Shown piece after piece: positions 50,008-59,543 of a DNA stretch of 64,000 bases. Both the position numbers and the translations under genes were made by a program. The stretch is from Asparagopsis taxiformis (Eukaryota > Rhodophyta > Florideophyceae > Bonnemaisoniales > Bonnemaisoniaceae). The first letter of the stretch is position 1. Each line of letters begins with the position of its first letter. The stretch spans positions 124,001 through 188,000 of the forward strand of contig JALQPE010000216.1 in assembly GCA_030407315.1 (NCBI GenBank), written 5' to 3'. The notes under the pieces are model-generated. The model ran no database searches. It saw only the letters and a program-made list of their open reading frames with translations, and was not told the DNA's origin.

Positions 50008-53000
50008 ATGCGCGAAACAAGACTGCTGAATTTCCAGTCCCACGCTCAAGAGAAATTTGTATCTGTGAAAATCGCCGTAACTCCTCCCCGCGCAGACAGA
50101 TCATCTTTCACTAGTGGGACATGGGCTGGAATCACGGGCAGCTTTGCGGCGTGGCGCGTTGAAGATGGTTGTAATCTCATCATTGAGAACATTCTCACTC
50201 GAAGAGCTGTTCTGATTCATCTTTCTTCCCCCCTCACATGCCGACCGATGCTCAAGAAACAGCCCGACAACGACAGTGCCATTGACGTTTTGTTGTCATG
50301 CCATTCTCTCAGTGTTGGATGTACGCTCGTGCGACTTTGCGTGCATCTCCCAAGCAATCCTGCTTCTGAGATGTCATGCGAAGAAGTCTCACGCTTGCCA
50401 ATCAGGGCCGCTTTCACCACATGTATCATTGAGCTTAGGGGACTCATTGTAATTGGTTTGAGTGATGGAAGATGTGCACAACTCAATTTCATGCCTCCCC
50501 CTTCTCGGAAAATTGCCAGTCGTATGTTTGGACCGAGTGCAAGAGTCATGTCGGACGATCACGCCCCTGGTGAGAATACAAGCATGATTTCAGCAGAGTC
50601 AGGTGCATCGCGTAGGTCTATGGCATCGTCCATGTCGTTTGGGTTGATGAGTCGTCTGTTTGGGAGTCCTCGAGCGGCTAGCACGGGACAGAATGGCCAT
50701 CCTAACGAGGTAAGCACTCAAGACCAAGATGAATCTTCTACTGCACATAATCGAGGCTCAATGGAATCAAATCCAGGTGGAGGCGTTGACGCTGTCGTTG
50801 CGATTGCCGAGGTGTCCCTTGCAGTTAAGGCTCTGATTTCCCTACATCGCAGTGGACGCGTATGTGTCTTCATAGAGAGTGACGCGTTTTTCAATTATGC
50901 AGGAGATCTGATGATTCCGGCAAAGCTTTCAACAAGCACAGCTCACCAGTTTTTGTTGACTGGACTCAGCTCCTCCGTACTTGCAGTTATCACAGCTGAT
51001 GAGGACCCGAGAGCAGATTCAGTTTGTATTTTCAATGTGACTGCCAAGATTCGTCCGAACAAAACCGTTGCGCTTTCGTGTACACAGATTGCAAAGAGGA
51101 ATGGACCATTCGACCGCATTGTCGGCGCGTGTTTTACAGGTGATGATATCGTGGTCGGTACGGAATCAGGTTACGTCTCAGGTCTACTGAATGTGAGCAA
51201 CGAGTCGGATTCAGGAAGCGGCGTTCCGTCGGGGACTGTTTGGACAGTCTTGGATGACGTAGATAAGCCCTTTGGTCTAGGGAGGATACTCGACGATGTC
51301 TTGTCGGACCCAAAAAAGAAACTCACAGCTGCGCACAGATTTCAATCGACTTCGTTGGCCAAAGCTCTACGTATCGAAAATGCGACGACACTCTCCCAAG
51401 CTGAAGTGTGGCAAATTGTGAGGGAAACGTCGTTTGGAGAGGAGATGGACGAGGAAACTATGTGGAAACGTGTTAAAGCTCGAGCAGAGCAGTATACAAA
51501 GAGTGATGATCTACGGGTAAGAGATCTTTCTCTTGTCAGTGATGTTGGAATTGTCATTGCTCGACACGGTGGTATGTATATATTAAGGAAGCTGCTCGAC
51601 CCAGAGCGCAAGGCGTTCGGCCATTCTCATCTGCTCAGCAATAGAGCTGCTTTTGCAAATGGAACGATTGCAACTCTTTTGTCATCCCATGCTGCCTGTC
51701 AATTACTTTCTACTCAATATGCAGCAGAAAAACTCGAGGGGGAGGCGAAAACGCAGTTGCAATTTATGCTCACAATAGCTGCTACGTTCTCAGATGTTGA
51801 GAGTAATATCCCAATCACGGATAGAATTACGATGCTCAACACATCGAAAGCAGAACAAGAACCGAATGAAACTTCAGATATTGAGTCAGCTGTTGCATCG
51901 GTCATGGCTACCCTAGAGCCGGGCTCATCATTATTGAAGTTCCTACATTCTTCTTCGGAGATGAATACGTTAACTTTCGCTGCTGAGCATACTGCTAACC
52001 GCCTTCCAATATCCTCAATGTTTGCAAGCGGTATCTCTACTTTAGCTCATTATCGAAAGATTTCTGCTCATCTATATGCGGGGGTGGATGCGTCTGGAAG
52101 GGGATTGAACCGGGAACACAACGGTCAAAACCCATTCCTCGAGGAATACACTGAGGCAAACGGTTTATTGGAAAGAGCCTATGCCTTCCTCTTGACCGCT
52201 GCTGAATGTTGCAGTGAGACCAACGAATATGCTCAAGAAGACATTAATTGTGCGATGACACTTTCCGGTCTTACTGATCAAAGTTTGAGCCCTGTTGAGA
52301 GGCAAGAAAACGATACCGACGCTGTTATGACCCCAGCGGGGTCACCCCTACCACAACCATCTGGTCCATCTTCCAGCTTCCCAGGCGATGTTGCTATTCG
52401 AGAGAATTTAAGTTTCTGGATACTGGAACGATCAGTACGGTTGCTTGAAGGCAGTGGTGCCTCAAAGAGCGCGGCAGCCGCTGCTCTCGAGGCTATGGCA
52501 CGGGCTCCAGATAGCGAAAGGTTTGAAATGATGAGAGCCGCAGCATTTGGTCGTTTTTTGGATGCGGGCGAACTGGAACATGCATTGACCGCAATTCTCA
52601 ACCAACCCTTTACTGCAGATGACTCATCTTTCTTGTCATTGAAAAGCAGTGGTGCACTACGCGATTTCATCGGCTTATTCGTTAACGCTGCTGCAGATCG
52701 TGGTATGCTGCAATGGCTTGCGAGTTGTGCCTTACCGGAACCATTACGAGTACTTTGTGGGCTGGCATTGGAGAGGAGAGCCAGAGCAGCTGACGCAATG
52801 CAAGTGGTTGGACAATCACCATCAGATGGGCTACTAAGTAACCAGATATCGGATTTGGATAATGTAAGGGCTGAAACTGATATCCGTGGATCGGAAGAAT
52901 ACCAACATCTGTATTCCTGGCATATTTTGCGTGGAGACGATGCAAGTGCAGCAGTGGCTGCCTTGGAGTGGGCGGAACGACTGAATAATGAAGGAATCGC

Positions 53001-54048
53001 TGTCATCAGAAATGTGACGATGGGTAAATCTGCCCTTGTTGCAAGCCGGCTCCAGCTTCGCATGCTTTTGGAATGGACGAAAGCCAAGTGCACTGCTCTC
53101 TCGTATGCATCATCTGCAATACAACTACAGCCAGAGTCCCAACAATTCATTGCTCGAAGCCGATTCTCCTTGCTCGGTCAAGAATCCGATCGAATTCCTG
53201 GTGTGGTGGATGCATCATGGGTTTCCCGCCGGCACCTACTAGCTCATGGACAGAGCAAGTGTTTAACGAAAATGTCCTCTGAAAGAATATCCGAGTCGGG
53301 AACTACCCCAAACGTCCACTATCTGATCGCACATGGATCTACTGTACTTTCCGAACACAAACAAGGAGTTAGCTGGGTTGTTTCTTATCTTTCAAAAGAA
53401 GCATCTTTTGATGACATGCTGTTATGCGCAGAATTGTGTGTAGCATGGATGAAGGAAGCTGGTGATAGCCTGTTGTTGGAAGTTGTGCGGGAAGCAGCAC
53501 GGGTGGCAGCACGGAAGTCGGCTCGAAATTTTGGGTACGACGAACTGGATCAACTACTGAGAGCGGTTGAGTCCAAGCCGGAATGCATGCGATCATCCAG
53601 AAACTGGTATCTAATTGCATTGGAAGCGGCGCTTGCTACAACTGCAGGTCCACGCGCCACACCGCAGTGGCTGCTAGACGCGGCGGCATGGGGAGCGAAA
53701 CCGAAGAGTACGGATGTAGAGCGGTCATTTGCAGGTCGGACATCAGCAGATGCAGCAGGAGTTGTACGCGCTTTGCTTCGATGTAATCGACCGGTTCCTG
53801 CGGCGAAACTACTTCTCACAGGCCTGGAAACGGATAGAAATGATGTCGAGAAGGAGAATAGGATTACGTATGTGCCGTACTCGGCAATTGATGCGACGAT
53901 TGAGACACTTGCACAATTGGAGGATGATTATCCCGAAGCGGGAGTGTTCCGCAAGAAGCTGATGGATTGCGCGTCCGCGCATATCAAGGAGATGGAGAGT
54001 GTCGAGGATTGTGATAAGGGTAGATTCATGGGAGTAAGTGTGTTGTGA
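50008..54048 (+). CDS. Nup160-like nucleoporin of the Y (Nup107-160) complex
   Basis: 1346 aa from the ATG at 50008, single exon. The N-terminal ~430 residues are beta-rich with repeated short strands ending in hydrophobic pairs, as in a seven-bladed propeller, interrupted by a disordered Ser-rich loop (~185-260). From ~440 to the end it is alpha-helical. The C-terminal segments PVPAAKLLLTGLETD and ITYVPYSAIDATIETLAQLE resemble the end of Nup160/Nup120. Size and propeller-plus-solenoid architecture agree. Similarity is too weak for certainty; Nup133 or another coat nucleoporin remains possible. Expected location: nuclear pore scaffold. Confidence 0.55.
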   Translation: MRETRLLNFQSHAQEKFVSVKIAVTPPRADRSSFTSGTWAGITGSFAAWRVEDGCNLIIENILTRRAVLIHLSSPLTCRPMLKKQPDNDSAIDVLLSCHSLSVGCTLVRLCVHLPSNPASEMSCEEVSRLPIRAAFTTCIIELRGLIVIGLSDGRCAQLNFMPPPSRKIASRMFGPSARVMSDDHAPGENTSMISAESGASRRSMASSMSFGLMSRLFGSPRAASTGQNGHPNEVSTQDQDESSTAHNRGSMESNPGGGVDAVVAIAEVSLAVKALISLHRSGRVCVFIESDAFFNYAGDLMIPAKLSTSTAHQFLLTGLSSSVLAVITADEDPRADSVCIFNVTAKIRPNKTVALSCTQIAKRNGPFDRIVGACFTGDDIVVGTESGYVSGLLNVSNESDSGSGVPSGTVWTVLDDVDKPFGLGRILDDVLSDPKKKLTAAHRFQSTSLAKALRIENATTLSQAEVWQIVRETSFGEEMDEETMWKRVKARAEQYTKSDDLRVRDLSLVSDVGIVIARHGGMYILRKLLDPERKAFGHSHLLSNRAAFANGTIATLLSSHAACQLLSTQYAAEKLEGEAKTQLQFMLTIAATFSDVESNIPITDRITMLNTSKAEQEPNETSDIESAVASVMATLEPGSSLLKFLHSSSEMNTLTFAAEHTANRLPISSMFASGISTLAHYRKISAHLYAGVDASGRGLNREHNGQNPFLEEYTEANGLLERAYAFLLTAAECCSETNEYAQEDINCAMTLSGLTDQSLSPVERQENDTDAVMTPAGSPLPQPSGPSSSFPGDVAIRENLSFWILERSVRLLEGSGASKSAAAAALEAMARAPDSERFEMMRAAAFGRFLDAGELEHALTAILNQPFTADDSSFLSLKSSGALRDFIGLFVNAAADRGMLQWLASCALPEPLRVLCGLALERRARAADAMQVVGQSPSDGLLSNQISDLDNVRAETDIRGSEEYQHLYSWHILRGDDASAAVAALEWAERLNNEGIAVIRNVTMGKSALVASRLQLRMLLEWTKAKCTALSYASSAIQLQPESQQFIARSRFSLLGQESDRIPGVVDASWVSRRHLLAHGQSKCLTKMSSERISESGTTPNVHYLIAHGSTVLSEHKQGVSWVVSYLSKEASFDDMLLCAELCVAWMKEAGDSLLLEVVREAARVAARKSARNFGYDELDQLLRAVESKPECMRSSRNWYLIALEAALATTAGPRATPQWLLDAAAWGAKPKSTDVERSFAGRTSADAAGVVRALLRCNRPVPAAKLLLTGLETDRNDVEKENRITYVPYSAIDATIETLAQLEDDYPEAGVFRKKLMDCASAHIKEMESVEDCDKGRFMGVSVL

Positions 54049-54107
54049 AGAAAAGCGGATGTAAATTATGGCCTCAACTTTCTTTAATACAGGTACATGA
54101 TGGCGCT

Positions 54108-54540
54108 TTATTCTGTGCTCGTTCTCGCGGCCATTTTTTTCTCGTGTTCCGCGGCCGCCTCTTCGCGCTGCGCTAACAACTCAGCAATTGCTTTCCTCTG
54201 ATTCTCTTTGTACCTGTGTAAAAATAGACCAATGGTTAGAAGATTGCATTACACGCAGATTTGTAAGGCGCGCTACAGAAGAGATGGCCGACATACTGAT
54301 CCACATTGCTCCCAACGAACGCACCGATTCCGAAGAGTAGGACGTGCTCCCATGGTCCTGGGCGAAGTGAACAAAAACGCAGCGGAAACGGTCAGATCTT
54401 ACGTTACAATCACTACCGATACCCAATTCAATTCAAGTGATTCGCATACGTCTCATCAAGGGGAGCTTCTGCGCCGCGTTAGCAAACATAGTGATTGTGG
54501 CTCCCATGCAACCATAGATGATTGTAGACGCAGCTGGCAT
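54108..54540 (-). CDS. Small membrane protein, three exons (85 aa), unidentified
   Basis: Minus-strand model 54540..54450, 54357..54297, 54213..54108. Introns are 92 nt (GTATGC...CCAG, CTGAC branch) and 83 nt (GTATGT...ACAG, CTAAC branch). Exon phases fit exactly and join a coherent small protein: Gly/Ala-rich N-terminus with a hydrophobic segment (STIIYGCMGATITMF), KLPLMRRPWEHV across intron 1, a second hydrophobic stretch (LLFGIGAFVGS), VDQYKENQRKAIAELL across intron 2, then a charged helix to the end. It has the look of a small mitochondrial inner-membrane protein such as a respiratory-complex accessory subunit, but no family is recognised. It converges on the nucleoporin gene with a 59-bp gap. 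Confidence 0.75.
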
Positions 54541-55080
54541 GATGATGTGTAGTTGAAAAAAGCGCGGATGGAAACGCTGTCGTAGTGAGGGCTTGTCCAC
54601 CTGATAATGCTGCTCTTGATCGAGATAGGGTGCTTGATCCAATGTTTCGAAATTGGAAAGATCGAGTGTGGACGTGATCAAGACGATAACGTCGAGTCAA
54701 TACGCCAGCAAGTCAATGGCGAGTGCTGACTTGTGGTGTGCTTCTCAACGTTCCGTCCGGTCAACTTGAAAATTGTGCAAAATTGCGCAAAATTGAGGAA
54801 CATCACTGGAAGAACACTGCTGGCGTGCGCAGAGCCAACTAAAACTCCATCCGTATTTTATTCTTCCAATTCATTGAGTTTCCACACACTACTACCTTGA
54901 TTTATCCAGCAAGTTCTCTACTTACATGAATCTGTTTGAAAGTTGTTGACATCAACAGTCGCCTTGTCGCAAGCGATCACATCTCCATGCAATCAAGCCT
55001 CCCTTTACAAGCACGTAAGAGACAAGTTCAACATTTCAGAGTCTCAATCACCCGCTGTTAACTAGATTAGCTAACTCACA
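54541..55080. promoter_or_regulatory. Divergent intergenic region
   Basis: 540 bp between the starts of the small membrane protein and BAR-domain genes, so both promoters lie here. The reading frame of the small protein continues upstream without an ATG for about 45 codons. Confidence 0.45.
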
Positions 55081-56321
55081 ATGGAGGACGAACGGGTAGG
55101 GAAGCCAGTTGCCGTCATCGGCGGCATTTATGCAAAGGCCAAACAACGTGTGCTCAACAAAATGGGGAAAAGAACAAGTACGTCACATTCTACCCTCTTT
55201 TTGCCCTTTTGCTCTGTTGCCGTCCATCAGTCTAACATCTAACACCTCTATGCTGCTGTGTAGCCCTTACGCGAAACCCACGCGTTGATTTCATCTCAAA
55301 ACGTGTCGAGGAAATCAAGGCAAAGAAAGCAAATGTAACTTCACTGTCCAATACCGCAAAGACGCAGTTGAGACAGACGCAGAAGACGCTCATCGACTTG
55401 GACCACGCAATCCTCTGTGCTTTTAAAGACGAACTTGGAGAACGCAAGTGGGACGATGAAAAAGGAACATATACACGTATGCTGCATCCTGAGGAGAAGC
55501 GTCTCATAGCTGATATGGACCGTGTTCTCTCCAGATGTCGCGAGACAATGGAAAAGGTAATCGACACCTACCTCGAACATCTCGATGACACTGCGAAGAA
55601 GCCACTCACATACAATACTCCTGAAGAGGAAGCACGCTTGGAAACCGTCATGGAAACAAAGGAAGAATACAAAGCAGTTCGTACCCTCTACTCAGATGCA
55701 ATGATTGATCTAGATGGCGATCTGGCAACTGGCGCAACCCCGTCTGCATCGAAGCAGAGGCAGGTGGAGGATACGAAGAAAGGGTATGAGGAAATGTCAG
55801 AACGTCTTTGCGAAGATGCGCTCAAATACGAACAAGTCTATCGTGAGGAATTGGCGCAGCGCGTGTCATCGCACTTCATGGCTGAGCAACATTTATTGCG
55901 TGGCGTCAGTACGGCCATGAAGGACTTTATGCCGTACACACGCGGTCTCACGCTGAACTGGGAGGAGATGCGTGCAACGCGACGAGCCAATCTCGCGGCA
56001 GCTAAACGAGGAGATTATGCCGAGGATGATGGATTATCAGCTGCAATGGAATCTTCATTACCGCGTGCTGGCTCGTTTACAGACACGGCGAGAAACCGCG
56101 ATGGAATGCGAGCGGATAAGGCGTCCTCCTCTGGCAATCCATTCGGTGACGTGGCTTCGAATTTGTCGCAAAGCGCTAGTAATGCTGCCACCTCTATTGC
56201 TACTGCTAGTAAGAATACCAGTAAGAATATCGCGGGCTTTGTCGCGAATTATGCCCCCAAGCCTTCAGCGAAGACAACGGCAAAGGTGGCGGCAAGTGGT
56301 CTTGATAATGTAAAGCTTTGA
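55081..56321 (+). CDS. BAR-domain protein, two exons, with NPF motif
   Basis: Model 55081..55177 joined to 55264..56321, 384 aa. The 86-nt intron starts GTACGT, has CTAAC repeats near 55231-55243 and ends TGTAG; it restores the start MEDERVGKPVAVIGG and a basic amphipathic helix (AKAKQRVLNKMGKR) typical of N-BAR proteins. Residues ~45-270 are three long helices with heptads (RVEEIKAKKANVTSLSNT, HPEEKRLIADMDRVLSRC, AQRVSSHFMAEQHLLRGV), fitting a BAR dimer that senses or bends membranes. The tail is Ser/Ala/Thr-rich and contains NPF (GNPFGDV), a binding motif for EH-domain endocytic proteins. Likely acts in endocytosis or vesicle trafficking. Confidence 0.8.
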
Positions 56322-56460
56322 TGATACTGCGAGTGAATTAATGGATAAAAGGATCTGCGTATAGCAATGTGGATGTTTTGATTTAGTCGAACACTCGTAC
56401 CCGCTGTAACTACCCTTTCACGCATCGAAAGCAGCGTCATGTTAGAAGCTGAAAGCTATC

Positions 56461-57264
56461 ATGTCCCCTATGTTATTTTACCCTAAATTCAAAATGCAAG
56501 CTAGAAACAGACTTTTTCGATATTTTTTGAGGACGACGAAAATAGAGCGTGTAGTCGCTCTGGCTCAACGCAGCATAACCAACGCGCGTTCTGAAAGGAT
56601 GGGGTCTCACAAGAGGTTTGACGATGACGACAACGAAGTCGAAGAAATTGGCAATGCGCAGGATTTGGGGGCAACTAAAAGTGAAACAGCAAAGGGAAGA
56701 GACACAGCTCAGCATGATAGGAAACCAGCGAAAACGCTGAAGAAAGAAAAGAAAGGGCGTGGGCACAATGGGACGTTTAAGAAACCAAAGGCACTGAAAG
56801 GGCAGATTCGTGGAATTGAACGCCTGTTGCAGCACAGAGGGTCAAGCCTGAGTGCGAAAGCGAAGAAAGCGAAGGAAGCGCAATTGGAGGAGCTGAAACG
56901 AATGCACAAGGAGCATGAACGTCGGGAGCGGGAGAAGATTATGCATGAAAAGTATCGGATGGTGAAATTCTTCGAGAGACGAAAATTGGAACGGATTGTA
57001 CAAAACATTGCTCAGGATGGAGATAAAGCGGAGGATGCGGAGCGGAAGAAGCAGGCTATTCGAGACTTGCGATACGTTAAGGAATTTCCAAAGGACGAAA
57101 AGTACATTGCGCTGTTTCCGAAGGAGGGGCACACGGATGAGTCTAGACGACAGATAGAAGAGATTCGGGGGAGAATTGAAAGCGGGGAGCAGAGCGTCGT
57201 TGGTGCGAAAGCGGATGACGCGGAGGGAGGGGACGATTTTTTCTTAAACGATGAGGAGCTATAG
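56461..57264 (+). CDS. EFG1: Efg1-like rRNA-processing protein
   Basis: 267 aa from the ATG at 56461. An in-frame ATG at 56599 (MGSHKRFDDDD) gives 221 aa and fits the family better, since Efg1 proteins start shortly before the basic core. The core is LKGQIRGIERLLQHRGSSL, then a long charged coiled coil (AKEAQLEELKRMHKEHERRE) and KYRMVKFFERRKLERIVQ, then DLRYVKEFPKDEKYIALFP. This matches Efg1, a nucleolar small-subunit processome factor needed for 18S rRNA maturation. The C-terminus is acidic (DDFFLNDEEL). Confidence 0.85.
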   Translation: MSPMLFYPKFKMQARNRLFRYFLRTTKIERVVALAQRSITNARSERMGSHKRFDDDDNEVEEIGNAQDLGATKSETAKGRDTAQHDRKPAKTLKKEKKGRGHNGTFKKPKALKGQIRGIERLLQHRGSSLSAKAKKAKEAQLEELKRMHKEHERREREKIMHEKYRMVKFFERRKLERIVQNIAQDGDKAEDAERKKQAIRDLRYVKEFPKDEKYIALFPKEGHTDESRRQIEEIRGRIESGEQSVVGAKADDAEGGDDFFLNDEEL

Positions 57265-57464
57265 ATAGTGTGTGTTGGTACCTACTTGGGCAATTAAGTG
57301 TGAGGAGGTAAAAATGTTGTACAATTATGCTCGATTGAAATAAATCGGAGCAACAAAGGCAATGCTGTGCATCCAGTACACGTGTTGGGCAACATAAGCG
57401 CACAAGCGTTGCGGCAAACTGCTTGAACATCACGAGCTCTGGCGCAACAAGGTTTTGTTCTGAG

Positions 57465-58982
57465 ATGAGTCAACTATGCGTGCCTGTTCCAAATGCATCA
57501 GACACCAACACCATTCTCGACCAAGTCTTTTCGCTCTGTCGCATCCCATGGATATACGACTTTGTATTTCTCGCAGACCCTGCAGCCGACATCTCCATGC
57601 TGCTAGCGCCAGTGCAGAAGCGGCACGCGCTGTCGGCACGCATCCACATCAACGCCACTGAGACGACGTCACGCTACGCGCACACATTCGACTTTAACAA
57701 GGAGCTTATTTTCTACTCGGTACCAGCGTTCAGCGTCGGCGCCATCACAGCCGGATTCTGCGTCGAGCAGCCGGTGACGAGCAGTCGGCACAAAGGCAAG
57801 GGTGGCAGCTCGTCCAATTTGCAATGCATTCGTTTTGTGCGCGACGACGACAAAGGCGTCTTTCTGCACATTTCCGAAAACCAATCGCGCGCCATCACCG
57901 AAGTCGACTGTCTGACGCATCGGTCATCGACGCGTCGCACGCGCGTGCGAATGCGCTTTGACTACTACGCGTTGCGACGGGTGTTGCGCACGCCGCGTGG
58001 CACGCTTCATCCGCAGGACGTGGCACCGTCGTTAATCTACCTCAACTATTCCGACGAGAAGCGCATGTGTCCGTCGTGTCCGCAGCCGCACGCGGGCGAG
58101 TGCGGGTGTGCGCTACGACTGAAACGGCCGACGCATCCGTTGGATTTCCAGTTTGAAGCGAGCAATATGCAATTCTACACGGGATTTTACCAGGGCGCCA
58201 CAGTGGTACGTCTATCCAACGCGGGTCACTGTGTGATCAATGCGACGCTGCAGTCGGGCAGCGTGATTCAAGGCGAGTCGGACCGCAATGTGATTTCGCG
58301 TCTGCATCGCATGGCGGTCATGGACCGGCTGTCCAAGGCGAAGCAACAGCCGGCACGCATGATCATGCCGAGCGGTGAACTGGACGCGTCGGATGTGCTC
58401 GCGACGCACGTGCAGGAGGACGAGGGGCTGCGCGAGGATGAGGACGACGACCTTGTCCAGGCGCTTGACGATGGACTGTTTGGCGCTGCTGATGGTACTG
58501 CGGACGACGTCGGGGCGCCGCTGGTGCTTTTGGAGGCGGATGGGTCGGATTCGCACGCGCTGGCGGATATGAGCGTGATGCCGGATGTCGAGGCGCTGGC
58601 GGATGTGGATGCGCTGCGGGACGTGGACGCGCGTTCGGATTCGGATGACGCTGCGCGACGGCTGGCGGATGATTGCGAACGGGCGGGGGAGAAGGAGTCG
58701 AGAGTGGTGGAGGATGCGCGGAATTTGAATGTATATAGAGAGGAGAGCGGTCGGGGAGGTTTGGATGAGGTGGAGAAGAATGAAATTCGAAAGAAGAGGA
58801 ATCGAGAAGCGGCAGCGAGAAGCAATCTGAAACGAAAGTTGAAAAATGAAAGTGTGAGACGCGATCTGGCACTGCTGACACAACGAGCGGTGAGTCTACG
58901 CGTACGTGAAACGATTTTGAGAGAGGAGAATACGAGGCTTCGATTGCAAGTTGGTCGAATACGCTCAAAAGAGACGAATTGA
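57465..58982 (+). CDS. Tandem bZIP paralogue 1: novel N-terminal Cys4 domain plus atypical bZIP
   Basis: 505 aa from the ATG at 57465. Residues ~10-260 form a conserved but unrecognised domain shared with the next two genes: ILDQVFSLCRIPWIYDFVF, VPAFSVGAITAGFCVEQ, RFVRDDDKGVFLHISEN, RSSTRRTRVRMRF, a Cys4 motif C202-x2-C-x7-C-x-C215 and then RPTHPLDFQFE. An acidic linker (~310-430) looks like an activation region. The bZIP starts at ~440: RKKRNREAAARSNLKRK, with Asn where the invariant Arg of Asn-x7-Arg should be; zipper positions are Val-Leu-Leu-Leu-Leu. Likely a nuclear transcription factor; DNA target and partners unknown. Confidence 0.88.
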   Translation: MSQLCVPVPNASDTNTILDQVFSLCRIPWIYDFVFLADPAADISMLLAPVQKRHALSARIHINATETTSRYAHTFDFNKELIFYSVPAFSVGAITAGFCVEQPVTSSRHKGKGGSSSNLQCIRFVRDDDKGVFLHISENQSRAITEVDCLTHRSSTRRTRVRMRFDYYALRRVLRTPRGTLHPQDVAPSLIYLNYSDEKRMCPSCPQPHAGECGCALRLKRPTHPLDFQFEASNMQFYTGFYQGATVVRLSNAGHCVINATLQSGSVIQGESDRNVISRLHRMAVMDRLSKAKQQPARMIMPSGELDASDVLATHVQEDEGLREDEDDDLVQALDDGLFGAADGTADDVGAPLVLLEADGSDSHALADMSVMPDVEALADVDALRDVDARSDSDDAARRLADDCERAGEKESRVVEDARNLNVYREESGRGGLDEVEKNEIRKKRNREAAARSNLKRKLKNESVRRDLALLTQRAVSLRVRETILREENTRLRLQVGRIRSKETN

Positions 58983-59543
58983 ATTGTGTAATGGACAGGG
59001 TAGATTAGATATGCCAGCAAGGTCGTGCTAGCGTTGGAGCGAGCACCAAAGTGAGGAAACGACTCGAATCGATATGGTGAGCAGCTCCGCTCTGTATTCA
59101 TACGCGAACAAGCGCGCACACGTGTAGCGTGCCGGCGGCATCAAACCTATTTCATTGCGACACCAAAATCAAATTAGCGCATCCAGCACTGCGCCATCTC
59201 GTCGCAACCTCCATCTTCTGCAATATCATTCGTCCGTATCACACCGCTCAACCGCACACGTGTGGTCAACGTCCCATGTGCACACACGTTCGACACACCT
59301 CTCCATAATCCGCCCCATCATTCGTCGATATGCACGGCGCTTATCCACCGTCACCATCTACATAGCGCCCATCTCCGCTCGTTCCGCCCGTCCGGTTTTT
59401 AACCGCTGCTCAATCCATTCCCGGTAATCTCCCCTCTCTCGTCGACAAATTCCTTGCTGGTCCACCGCACCAACCCGACATTTCGCATCTTGACGACCGC
59501 ACACCCGCCCACCCCCACCACCCAATAACCGCGCCGAGTCGCC
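58983..59543. other. Spacer between tandem bZIP paralogues 1 and 2
   Basis: 561 bp, presumed promoter of paralogue 2. CT-rich near its right end. No gene. Confidence 0.5.
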
